A stretch of 64,000 nt of DNA from Bacteroidota bacterium (GTDB lineage Bacteria; Bacteroidota; Bacteroidia; Chitinophagales; Chitinophagaceae). The notes under the pieces are model-generated. The model was given only the letters and a program-made list of their open reading frames with translations. It had not been told where the DNA came from and did not search any database. The stretch covers positions 1 through 64,000 of the forward strand of contig JAEZAM010000093.1 of NCBI GenBank assembly GCA_023430465.1, written 5' to 3'. A program made the position numbers and the translations under genes. This document shows, piece by piece, positions 24,011 to 32,373 of the stretch (within the stretch, counting starts at the first letter, position 1; the number at the start of each line of letters is the position of its first letter).

Positions 24011-25960
24011 ATGAGCAAAATAATAGACATCGGGGTTGAGAAAGACCATATAGAATCCTTAACAAAGGCAAACGGAATAAATGCCCTTGCAGAACTTCTA
24101 TGGAATTCACTTGATGCTGACGCAAGTGAAGTGAAAATCGAGTATTTACCAACCAAATTGGGCAACTATGAATACATCAAAGTAATTGACAATGGGCATG
24201 GTTTGACTTATGAGAAAGCCCAAGATGTTTTTTCAAGACTTGGTGGCTCTGAAAAAAAACTCAAATCACAAAGCCCAAATGGTAGACAATATCATGGAAA
24301 GGAAGGAAAAGGAAGATACAAAGGATTAGCATTAGGCGATTTGGTTAAATTTACAAGTGTTTATCAAACTAATGGCGCTGCCTCACAATTCACAATTACA
24401 ATTGACAGAAATCAATTATCAAAAACAGAGATTAGCGATTTAAAACAATTAAAAAAAGGTGAATTTTCAACAGGGTTTACTGTTGAAATTGCAAATATCA
24501 ATCTGAAGAATGCCGACTTTGCACTTAAAGCCGAAAACAGAAAAGAATTAGAGGAAAAGTTTGCATCTTATTGGATAAGCTACCCAAAATTTAAAATCTT
24601 CTTCAATAATTCTGAATTAGAGTTCGCCTCTCTTATTAAAAATTCAGCCCAAACCGAGATACGACCAGAAGTCGGAGAATTTACCTACAAGTTTGTTATC
24701 AAAGTCTTAGAATGGAATTTTGACAATAAGAAGAAAACATATCTCTGCAATGCTCAAGGAATCCCCTTTTTGGAAACTAATTTAGGAATACGTTCTAGCA
24801 TTCCTATTTCTGTATTTATTCAATCTGTTTATATTGAAAAACTTCAAAGGGATAATACAATTGATTTTTATGAATCAGATGAAGTAATTATTGGCATTCT
24901 AAAAGCTGCAAAAGATTTTTCTCGGGAATATGTTCGGAAAAGACTTCATGAGTATTCGAAAGAGTTTATAAAGGATTTAAAGCAAAAAGGAATTTACCCT
25001 TATAAAGAACCCGCTGAAAATCTAATTGAAGAATCGAAAAGACAGGTTTTCGATATTGTAGCATTACAAATTAATGAGTATCTGCCTTCGTTCAATGACC
25101 AAGATGATAAGAACAAAAAGCTCACCTTGAAATTAATAAGTGAAGCCTTAGAAAATGATTCAAATAATTTAAGGAAAATACTTAATGAAATAATAGAACT
25201 GCCAGAGGAGAAACGTGAGGATTTAGCGGAGCTGTTAGAAGATACCTCACTTTCTAGCATTATTGATGCTATGACGGAAGTTAAAAATCGTCTTAATTTC
25301 CTAAACGGTTTGGAGCAAATTATTTATGACAAAGATTTAAATAAAAATATTCTCGAAAGAAAGCACTTGCATAAAATAATAATCAATGAAACGTGGATAT
25401 TTGGTGATGAATACACTTATGGCGTAGATGACCTTACATTAAAAAATGTACTGAAAGCGTATTTAAAAGAATGTTTAAAGCGTACCGATTTTGAAGAAGT
25501 AGTAAACTCTGAAAACAACGAAGAACTTGGAACAATACCCGATGTTTGCCTTTGGCAACAATACAGTTTAGGAACGGCGGGAAAGGAAAATCTAATCATT
25601 GAATTAAAACGACCAAGCCTAAATGCAGGGCTTGTTGAAATGGGGCAGATAATGTCTTATGCTTCAAAAGTATCCACTGACAAACGTTTTCCGAAAGACA
25701 AAACAAGATGGAAATTTGTTCTCGTAACCAAAGACGTTGAAAAAGAATTGGAACCACAGTTAAAACAAAAGAATAGAAAATTTGGACACGTATCAGAAGG
25801 AGACAATTTTGACGTTTTTATACTTTCATGGGGCGACATTATTAGTGAAGCAAAACAAAGGCATGAGTTCATAAAAGAGAAACTAAACCTTAACTTGAAA
25901 AACAATGAAGAAGGTTTGAACTATCTAAAAACAAAATATAAGCAGTATTTGCCAACATAA
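24011..25960 (+). CDS. cassette 13: GHKL ATPase with C-terminal nuclease-like domain
   Basis: 649 residues. The N-terminal GHKL (Hsp90/MutL/MORC-type) ATPase has ELLWNSLDADA (helix with Asn, about 29-39), IKVIDNGHGLT (about 56-66) and GKEGKGRYKGLALGD (ATP lid, about 97-111). After a middle helical region, a PD-(D/E)XK-like core appears: PDVCLWQQ ... ENLIIELKRP (about 511-535). GHKL plus nuclease is seen in several bacterial phage-defence proteins and in MutL relatives; a defence role is an inference. The gene is large for a cassette and A+T-rich. Cassette start GTTGCCTGCA against AGCAGATAAC: seven of ten. Confidence 0.75.
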   Translation: MSKIIDIGVEKDHIESLTKANGINALAELLWNSLDADASEVKIEYLPTKLGNYEYIKVIDNGHGLTYEKAQDVFSRLGGSEKKLKSQSPNGRQYHGKEGKGRYKGLALGDLVKFTSVYQTNGAASQFTITIDRNQLSKTEISDLKQLKKGEFSTGFTVEIANINLKNADFALKAENRKELEEKFASYWISYPKFKIFFNNSELEFASLIKNSAQTEIRPEVGEFTYKFVIKVLEWNFDNKKKTYLCNAQGIPFLETNLGIRSSIPISVFIQSVYIEKLQRDNTIDFYESDEVIIGILKAAKDFSREYVRKRLHEYSKEFIKDLKQKGIYPYKEPAENLIEESKRQVFDIVALQINEYLPSFNDQDDKNKKLTLKLISEALENDSNNLRKILNEIIELPEEKREDLAELLEDTSLSSIIDAMTEVKNRLNFLNGLEQIIYDKDLNKNILERKHLHKIIINETWIFGDEYTYGVDDLTLKNVLKAYLKECLKRTDFEEVVNSENNEELGTIPDVCLWQQYSLGTAGKENLIIELKRPSLNAGLVEMGQIMSYASKVSTDKRFPKDKTRWKFVLVTKDVEKELEPQLKQKNRKFGHVSEGDNFDVFILSWGDIISEAKQRHEFIKEKLNLNLKNNEEGLNYLKTKYKQYLPT

Positions 25961-25978
25961 AACTAATGACAGAACACC

Positions 25979-26178
25979 AGCAGATAACATGGGGTTTTGT
26001 GCAAGTGGGGCTGACAGTTATAACATCAGCTATTTGCAAACACCAGCTTAAGTTCCAGCTTGACGAATATCTATCGGTATTAGCTCTTAACTTCAACAAA
26101 AAAATAAATCCGGGCAGCGGTTCCAAGCAGACGGAATTCTATTTTCCAACCTGCACAAAGCCCTGTTCGTTGAGCGCA
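25979..26178 (+). repeat. attC-like site 13 (200 bp)
   Basis: AGCAGATAAC ... GTTGAGCGCA. Arms GGGGTTTTGTGCAAGTGGGG and CCAACCTGCACAAAGCCC pair. The interior contains CTTGACGAATATC and a GGCAGCGGTTCC segment. Confidence 0.7.
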
Positions 26179-26203
26179 ACTATAAGTAACTACCAAAATT
26201 CAT

Positions 26204-26738
26204 ATGGAACGAATGCAAATTTCAAAATCTGCAATTTTCAAAGAAATGCTTGCCAGTCAGAAAAGACGAGATGATCTAATGAAGTGGAAATTGATTGTGA
26301 TCTCTGCGCTAGGCGCAGCGGGGTTAGGACTCGTTGAAAATAAATGTTTTGACAACTTGCAGTTAATATTAACTGTGATCCCTGTAGCCTGTGTCTATAT
26401 TGATATGCTTTGCAGATACCTTTCATTACGTACGAAACGAATAAATTCCTTCATCTCAACCTTAGACGAGCCAAACGATATCGATGTAAAATATGCTAAG
26501 TTCTATTTAAACCTGAGACCCAAGGCAGGTGGCACACTTGAATCGTATGCTTTATTTTTGTCGACAATTTTTTATATCCCTGGTGATATGCAGGTTGGGG
26601 TTTTTGACAAAAGAGAATCCTTCGGTTCGTTATTCATTCATCATTACGGGACTAATGTGCATTAGTCTAAGTTTTCTTATCGAAAAGATATATCGCAGTC
26701 AAGTGCATATTATCGAGATGCGATCCAGCAAAGATTAA
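26204..26738 (+). pseudogene. cassette 14: frameshifted membrane protein
   Basis: The first frame (26204-26665) has a membrane segment near residues 30-65 (LKLIVISALGAAG-type and LILTVIPVACVYIDMLC) and a charged middle. The +1 frame continues with RYSFIITGLMCISLSFLIEK and ends at 26738, just before the next site. The join is probably near the T5 run at about 26599-26603 (one extra base). The intact protein of about 177 residues would have three or four membrane segments. Unknown function. Confidence 0.5.
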
Positions 26739-26750
26739 CATCAAAACTAT

Positions 26751-26885
26751 TACGTACAACATGGGTTTTGTAGCAAGCGGAGTTGACGAATAAATTTCAA
26801 CTGTTATTAATTTCTATTGGACTGGAGTTTGGGCGGCAGTAATTCTAATCAACATTAATCTAAATATCAACATTTGTACTAAAGA
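26751..26885 (+). repeat. attC-like site 14, right arm missing
   Basis: It begins TACGTACAACATGGGTTTTG and carries the interior of site 6 (TTGACGAATAAA, GCAGTAATTCTAATCAAC, CAACATTTGTA). The right arm and final GTTRRRY box are absent; sequence from about 26886 encodes a gene fragment. Confidence 0.55.
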
Positions 26886-26891
26886 AGAAGG

Positions 26892-27237
26892 TGGCCGTCA
26901 AACTATCGTTCCGTACCAGCGGTATCGATCTGATTTCTGGTATCCCGATTCAGACCATCAGCCAGATCATATTTTTATGATCTGGCCGGAGTTTGAAGAT
27001 CAACACGGCAACATTATTCTTGAAAATACCAAATCGGTTTTGAATAGTGGAATAGCCAGAATGTGGGTGATTGATCCTGAAAAACGGGGTTATCATGAAA
27101 ATAAGATTCGCGTCGGTCTAAAGGGCTATTTTATGGAAGGAACCAAAAGAGTGGCAGAATGTGAGGTGATTGAAATCACCGGGCTCAAGAGTAATCCGAC
27201 GAGCAGCGAGTGCAATTTTTCAATCAACAGTCGCTAA
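26892..27237 (+). pseudogene. cassette 15 fragment: EF-Tu-domain-like small protein, 5' truncated
   Basis: An open frame without a usable start begins GGRQTIVPYQRYRSDFWYPD and continues MIWPEFEDQHGNIILE ... ARMWVIDPEKRGYHENKIRV and FMEGTKRVAECEVIEITGL. It resembles small proteins related to the beta-barrel domain of elongation factor Tu (EGGR...GYRP opening). The first codons are missing where site 14 is broken. The TAA stop lies inside CGCTAAC, the first box of the next site. Confidence 0.5.
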
Positions 27238-27440
27238 CATCGCATTGGCAATAGGCCGGCAGACGGAGTTAAAATCGGCTTTTTGTTCGGTGATCGACTA
27301 TAGTGATCATCTTTTGAATAAGAAAGCTGTGATAGAACTTAGGCTGAGGTGTCGATCAATGGCAACTTTTGTGACTTACCATCCGACAGTAGCATGAACC
27401 ATCGCCACAACCTGTCCGCTGGAGGTGGAACGGAAATCCC
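27229..27440 (+). repeat. degenerate attC-like site 15 (end of array)
   Basis: AGTCGCTAACATCGCATTGG and the following bases form a normal left half. The right half is eroded: CCATCGCCACAACCTGTCCG (27401-27420) resembles the end of site 5, but no clear final box follows. 27441-27564 holds nothing recognisable. Confidence 0.45.
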
Positions 27441-27564
27441 ATTCCAGGCATGATCAACATTTGCAATCATTATGAAGCCAGGCCCACTACAGCCACACCG
27501 TTTTGTTTTTCTTGTGCTCTCGCTCCTCGGTTTGTTATCAATCAGAGGATTTAACAATTGACTC

Positions 27565-28002
27565 ATGGAAAAAGATCCACGTAAGGAAATGAATACCTAT
27601 CTTTCTGAATTAGTTATACCTGTTCTTCGTGAGAAAGGATTCAAGGGTTCGTTTCCGCATTTTAGAAGAATCGCAACGGACAGAATCAATTTGTTGACCT
27701 TTCAGTTTGACAGGTACGGCGGTGGCTTTGTTATTGAAATCGCCAATTGTCAACCAACGGGTTTTACAACTTCCTGGGGATCAAAAATTCAACCCGGTAA
27801 ACTGACTGCTCATGACGTTACAAACAGGAAAAGAATTCAGGCCAATATGGATTCGCCAAACAGCTCAAGAGACGATTGGTTCCGGTACGATAAAAAATAC
27901 ATGTTTGGCTTCGGTAACATCTATAAAAAGATATGTAAAGATGTTTTGGCAAAATTGGCCATTGCAGAAGACTATTGGAAAAATGGCGAGATAAACAATT
28001 GA
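27565..28002 (+). CDS. DUF4304-like protein
   Basis: 145 residues. The pattern LRKKGF-type helix (VIPVLREKGFKGSFPHFRRI) followed by NLLTFQFDRYGGGFVIEIAN matches DUF4304-type proteins of unknown function, often found near polymorphic-toxin immunity genes. A single copy just outside the cassette array, with no attC-like site after it, so it may be the right flank or an old cassette without its site. Confidence 0.65.
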   Translation: MEKDPRKEMNTYLSELVIPVLREKGFKGSFPHFRRIATDRINLLTFQFDRYGGGFVIEIANCQPTGFTTSWGSKIQPGKLTAHDVTNRKRIQANMDSPNSSRDDWFRYDKKYMFGFGNIYKKICKDVLAKLAIAEDYWKNGEINN

Positions 28003-28082
28003 CAGAAATTACATGCCGTGTATTTGTATGGATCTGATGTTAATAGTTCTCGATCTTTCGCCACGATCACCTTCAACCCCTT

Positions 28083-28709
28083 ATGAGCAGACCTTTTTTG
28101 GTAGTCCTTTCCTCCATTTCTGCAATGACTGCGATCATTTCATCGTGCAGGTTTTTGCCCAATCTTCGCTGCGACCTTAGAATGAATTCAACATACATCG
28201 AAAGCACTTGCGGGCTTCATAATGGCGTCAGGTTTGAAGAATTGCAGGTTGATTCTTTTTATGACGACAACAGTCCCAGGGTTTACAGAGTGGTCTTTGC
28301 TGTCTGGGGCAGCCTGAAGGACAGCATCTATAGAACTCAGATTGATCGTATTTATTTCAACCGCCCGACCGATATGTACCTCTGGCATAGCGACACATCT
28401 TCTTACGCAGTCTACCGCAGGGTTGGACTTGATAGAGAGCGTATCGATAGGAAAGCAGAGCTCGTCGTTGATACGCCAGCCTTAGTTAATCTTATTACCG
28501 ATTCTGACAGTCTTCTAAACCTGGAAGCTGAAACGAATGGACAGGTTCGCGCGTATCAGGCTGCCTTGTCAAAGACCTGTCCCTTAACGTTCAAGCCAGA
28601 CACCTGGTATTACGTAGATTTTTATGACCAACGCTACAGATCGTATCTATACGTTGACAGACAGATGAATTTCCGATTGGACAAAATCAGTTTACCGGCA
28701 AATTTCTGA
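28083..28709 (+). CDS. putative lipoprotein
   Basis: 208 residues. N-terminal hydrophobic leader (VVLSSISAMTAIISSC) with possible lipobox ISSC near residue 22. The mature part includes GVRFEELQVDSFYDDNSPRV and TWYYVDFYDQRYRSYLYVDR. Not recognised. Stand-alone gene. Confidence 0.6.
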   Translation: MSRPFLVVLSSISAMTAIISSCRFLPNLRCDLRMNSTYIESTCGLHNGVRFEELQVDSFYDDNSPRVYRVVFAVWGSLKDSIYRTQIDRIYFNRPTDMYLWHSDTSSYAVYRRVGLDRERIDRKAELVVDTPALVNLITDSDSLLNLEAETNGQVRAYQAALSKTCPLTFKPDTWYYVDFYDQRYRSYLYVDRQMNFRLDKISLPANF

Positions 28710-28895
28710 TTATAGCGCAGGAGATCGACAGGCTGATTTCTGTGCGATAAACTGAGCTTAAGAACGCGATAAATTTTGTACTTTGGTTTAAGCATAGCGG
28801 ACGTTTCCCGCTCGGGCAGTATATCCGTGAACTGTACCGCTCCAGGTTTATTATTTGCGCCGCTACATTCATCGCCATGAACCTAAACCTTCAGC

Positions 28896-29276
28896 ATGAC
28901 GCGACAAAACTTCAACACTTCAAAGATTGCAAGGTTGTCAGAGGCATTTCCTCAGGCAGTTGTTACTGAGGACTTCATCTTTTTGTCTGGCATGCCCGGG
29001 ATCGATCCACAGACTGGCAAGGCAGTTTCGGACAGTTTCGAAGAGCAGGCCCGGCAGTGTTTTCTAAACATTAAAACCGTTCTGGAAGAAGCGGGGAGCG
29101 ACATGACGAAAATTGTAAAGACAACAATTTTCATGGTTGCGGGCAATGACTTTGGTACGATAAATAAGATTTACACTGAGTTTTTTCCGGACAACGCGCC
29201 TGCCAGAAGCGTTCCGCAGGTCCATCTTTTCCCTGGTGGCCTGTTGATTTCCGTGGAATGTATTGCCCTTTTATAA
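28896..29276 (+). CDS. ridA: RidA-family (reactive imine deaminase) protein
   Basis: 126 residues, the normal size for the YjgF/YER057c/UK114 fold. The characteristic parts are FIFLSGMPGIDPQTGKAV near the N-terminus, ARSVPQVHLFPGG with the Arg that binds the substrate carboxylate, and SVECIALL at the end with the conserved Glu. RidA trimers hydrolyse 2-aminoacrylate and related enamines in the cytosol. The neighbours give no pathway context. The gene is complete. Confidence 0.9.
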   Translation: MTRQNFNTSKIARLSEAFPQAVVTEDFIFLSGMPGIDPQTGKAVSDSFEEQARQCFLNIKTVLEEAGSDMTKIVKTTIFMVAGNDFGTINKIYTEFFPDNAPARSVPQVHLFPGGLLISVECIALL

Positions 29277-29484
29277 CGAGCAACATTTCCTCAACGATGT
29301 GCCGAGGCGATATGAGGGGACAACGCATCGACTGAAAAGCGATTCTGTCGGGATTTTGCCTCAATTTGCCGACAGACTGCAACATGGTCTACTGCCAGAA
29401 TTTGTCTGCCGGAGACAAATCGTGCGTGCTTGCACACTGTTCTACCGGCCCACTTTATTATGTATGCAATATTAGTTTGGAGAA

Positions 29485-29925
29485 ATGACTTTTAGACAAG
29501 CCACGATTGACGACATACAACAAATCCAGGTTGTTAGAAATTCAGTAAAAGAAAATACTTTGTCTGACCCAAACCTGGTAACAGATGAAGATTGCCGGGA
29601 ATTTATCACTGAGAGGGGGAGAGGTTGGGTTTGTGAGGTAGACAATAGAGTGGTGGGTTTTGCAATTGTAGACCTGAAGAACAACAACATCTGGGCATTG
29701 TTTGTAGACCCGGTATTTGAAAAGCAAGGTATCGGACAACAACTACACAAAGAAATGCTGGACTGGTACTTTGCCCGGACAAAAAATACGATCTGGTTGG
29801 GGACTGCATTTGATACGCGAGCAGAGCGGTTTTACCGAAAAGCCGGTTGGGTAGAAGCGGGCTTTCATGGTACAAAGGAAATTAAATTCGAGATGACCTA
29901 TGAAAGGTGGAAGCAAGTTAGCTAG
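29485..29925 (+). CDS. GNAT-family N-acetyltransferase
   Basis: 146 residues. FRQATIDDIQQIQVVRNSVK at the N-terminus, then ALFVDPVFEKQGIGQQLHKE, which carries the acetyl-CoA pyrophosphate loop (QGIGQQL), and a C-terminal GTAFDTRAERFYRKAGWVEA typical of GNAT motif B. Substrate cannot be inferred. Confidence 0.88.
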   Translation: MTFRQATIDDIQQIQVVRNSVKENTLSDPNLVTDEDCREFITERGRGWVCEVDNRVVGFAIVDLKNNNIWALFVDPVFEKQGIGQQLHKEMLDWYFARTKNTIWLGTAFDTRAERFYRKAGWVEAGFHGTKEIKFEMTYERWKQVS

Positions 29926-30028
29926 GTCAAAAACATAGACGTTTCCCCGGACACGAAATTTATTTGTTCAGCCAGGCTGGCAGCATAATCAGCAAGTGAA
30001 CCATCCAGACTAACTTAAAATTGATCAA

Positions 30029-30733
30029 TTGCGAAAACCTTCTTTCTTCCTGTACATGGCATTCGTTGGCTTGTTTGCCGTATTGGTTGGATTTGCCAAA
30101 ACGTTTATTCTGCCCATTTCAAACGGCACATTCAAAGCCCCACCCATTGTTCATGTTCACGGTGCCTTCTCTTTTGGATGGATTTTCCTGTTTCTGATCC
30201 AGGCATTACTTATACACTTTCGAAAGTACCATATCCATCAGACACTTGGGATTTCAGGTGTGGTCATTGCCGCCGGTGTATTGATCACCATGATTCCGAC
30301 AGCGATCTACGTTGTGGAGAGGGATTTAAGCCTGGGAGTGGGTGATACCGCTTACTCAACTTTACTTGGGGTGGTGACTGCCGGGATTATGTTTTTTACG
30401 CTGGTCCTGGCGGGCGTTTTGAACAGAAACCGGCCCCAGTATCACAAGAGGTTAATGCTGTTGTCAACCATCGTGGTTTTATGGCCGGCCTGGTTCAGGT
30501 TTCGACATTATTTTCCGTCTGTGCCCCGACCCGATATCTGGTTCGCTTATGCTCTCGCTGACAGTTTAATTATAATAGCCTGGATTTGGGACAGGCTTAA
30601 GAACGGCAGGATTCACCCGGTGCTAAAATATGTCGGCCTGTTTATCATCCTGGAGCAGGCTATTGAAATCTATCTTTTTGACTCGCCAGGCTGGCAAAAT
30701 GCCGCGAAATGGTTGTATGGTTTACTTACCTGA
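30029..30733 (+). CDS. multi-pass membrane protein, unknown
   Basis: 234 residues with about seven membrane segments and a conserved-looking PPIVHVHGAFSFGWIFLFLI region whose His residues could bind haem or metal; it recalls DUF2306-like proteins but I am not sure. The start could be TTG 30029 or ATG 30056 (MAFVGLFAVLVGFAKTFI). The preceding ~100 bases have no gene. Confidence 0.65.
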   Translation: MRKPSFFLYMAFVGLFAVLVGFAKTFILPISNGTFKAPPIVHVHGAFSFGWIFLFLIQALLIHFRKYHIHQTLGISGVVIAAGVLITMIPTAIYVVERDLSLGVGDTAYSTLLGVVTAGIMFFTLVLAGVLNRNRPQYHKRLMLLSTIVVLWPAWFRFRHYFPSVPRPDIWFAYALADSLIIIAWIWDRLKNGRIHPVLKYVGLFIILEQAIEIYLFDSPGWQNAAKWLYGLLT

Positions 30734-30964
30734 TAGATCAGCCTCCATTGGCATCGCCGGGAAATCCAGGCGAGTGGCGAAGATGTCGGAGCGATTCAGC
30801 AGCCTCGGGCCAGGCCGAGTGCCCGTTGATGCGTAGTTTGAGGAATCAATTGCTAAAATTGTATCGGCACTTGCGTCGCCACAAGAAGTGTTTTATATTT
30901 AGCCCGGCAGCCGCCCAATCCAGGGCACTTGCTTAATCCGTCCGCATAAACTCATACCACAACA

Positions 30965-31624
30965 ATGACACATCGGGCACTACTTATCCCTGTATTGATT
31001 TCCTTTACGCTGGTAAACAATACACGCAACGCGGATACAGACAGAAATATCTTCTCCCGATCAAAAACAATTATACAGTCACCTGGAAGTGCTGAACATC
31101 TTCAATTAACAGACACGTCCAGGATAAGCGCACTAAAAAAAGACTTTCGGGTTAAAGAATCCCAGCAGAACAGCAATCTTGTCGAATGGTATTATCATAA
31201 CACTGTTCCGACAACTGTTTATAAAAACTGGGTTAGTTGCTATTTTAAAACAACCAATAAAAAATCAACGTCAGGACTGAGAATAAGAATTCAGTGCTTT
31301 GGTGAAACCTGTGTCACATTTAAAAAGGTAAATTTCACGATCGACGGGAAATCCTACGAATACAAGCCGTCAAGGGAAAGTATCAAACGATGCGAGGACG
31401 ATGTTTGCTATGAAGACTCAAAGGAAAATTGGGAGTATTCTGACGAATCATGCCTCTTAGACAGTGATTTCAAATTGCTGAGTGCACTGGCCAGTGCGAA
31501 GACAGCTCAGATTCAATTTGTAGGCTCCGGCTCGTCCAAATTTTTACCTGTAACACAAGAGGAGATTGTGGCTGTAAAAAACACCATAGACTTGTATCGG
31601 GCATTTGATGGGGAATTCAAATAG
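30965..31624 (+). CDS. secreted hypothetical protein
   Basis: 219 residues, signal-like N-terminus (ALLIPVLISFTLVNN) and a mature beta-rich domain with two cysteine pairs (IQCFGETCVTF; RCEDDVCYED). Not recognised. The gene stands alone; 30734-30964 contains no supported gene. Confidence 0.6.
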   Translation: MTHRALLIPVLISFTLVNNTRNADTDRNIFSRSKTIIQSPGSAEHLQLTDTSRISALKKDFRVKESQQNSNLVEWYYHNTVPTTVYKNWVSCYFKTTNKKSTSGLRIRIQCFGETCVTFKKVNFTIDGKSYEYKPSRESIKRCEDDVCYEDSKENWEYSDESCLLDSDFKLLSALASAKTAQIQFVGSGSSKFLPVTQEEIVAVKNTIDLYRAFDGEFK

Positions 31625-31764
31625 TCTAAACAGCGCATTGAGCTGGGCTATGTTGATCAACAGTTTGTCCTGAACCCTGAATGTTCTGGAACTAGCTTCC
31701 GTACTGGCATTGACCGGTCCTGCATCTAAACGCGCGCATTCTTTCTCATACAGTTACCAGCAAT

Positions 31765-32077
31765 GCGGTCGCCAATATTCATTTTATTTACGCTCCTGGC
31801 TATTCAATGCGGTGGGTAAGTTGCCGGGTTAGTGAGCGCCGCGTAACTGAAAGACTGGAAAGTCAACGAATACACAATTGTTTATTCAAAAAAACTCGGT
31901 CCTGCCGGCCGGCCTTATTTTGATTACGATATTTACAAGGATGACAAGTATCTGTCGTATCCAGCCTTCATCAGGGAAACTGACAGGTGTGAATTACTTT
32001 TCAGAGAAGTGCGCTTCCCCATCGAAATCCCTTTCCAGGTTGACAAGGCCATAAGCTCGCCAGAACAGGCGGTTTAG
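31765..32077 (+). pseudogene. lipoprotein gene with two in-frame stops
   Basis: A lipoprotein leader (MRSPIFILFTLLAIQCGG) is followed in the same frame by TAA, nine more codons, a second TAA, then a protein-like stretch LKDWKVNEYTIVYSKKLGPA ... CELLFREVRFPIEIPFQVDK ending at 32077. Two nonsense codons in an otherwise coherent frame indicate a decayed gene. The region to 32373 has only scraps of open frame. Confidence 0.55.
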
Positions 32078-32373
32078 AATATGATTGACCAAGCCCCATC
32101 GTTGTAAATGACAGACAATAAGTTACAGAGAAGTAACCAACTGGATCGTGAGGTTTTTCAGGCTATGTTGCTAGCTACTATAAAAGTTCGATTTCTATGA
32201 CAGAACAAGATATTATTGAATTCAATCTGACTTAGGGGGCTTGTAAAGAGATGAAAGGGCTGATACTCCTCGGCGGGTACAAGCCTAAATCGGAGGTGAC
32301 GCGCGTAAAGCAGGAGATACTAATTTTGATCTCAGCAACCTGCTATCCTTGAACAGGTTTTAAGTATATAGAA

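Larger units (their letters stand above)
13835..27440 (+). mobile_element. integron-like gene-cassette array without integrase
   Basis: About 14-15 units, nearly all with one same-strand gene followed by a long imperfect palindrome that starts with a YYYAAC-like box and ends with a GTTRRRY-like box. In nine units the first 9-11 bases are the exact reverse complement of the box beginning that unit's own palindrome; two more have a single mismatch. Integron cassettes show this because cleavage falls inside the last box, leaving TTRRRY at the 5' end of the inserted cassette. No tyrosine recombinase is seen in the window, so the array is CALIN-like. Sites are longer than most known attC sites. 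Confidence 0.75.

Noticed and set aside
30734..30960. Small open frames after 30733 as an additional gene
   Set aside because: Overlapping frames of about 70 codons with no protein-like pattern, no start context and high-GC repeat-like composition.
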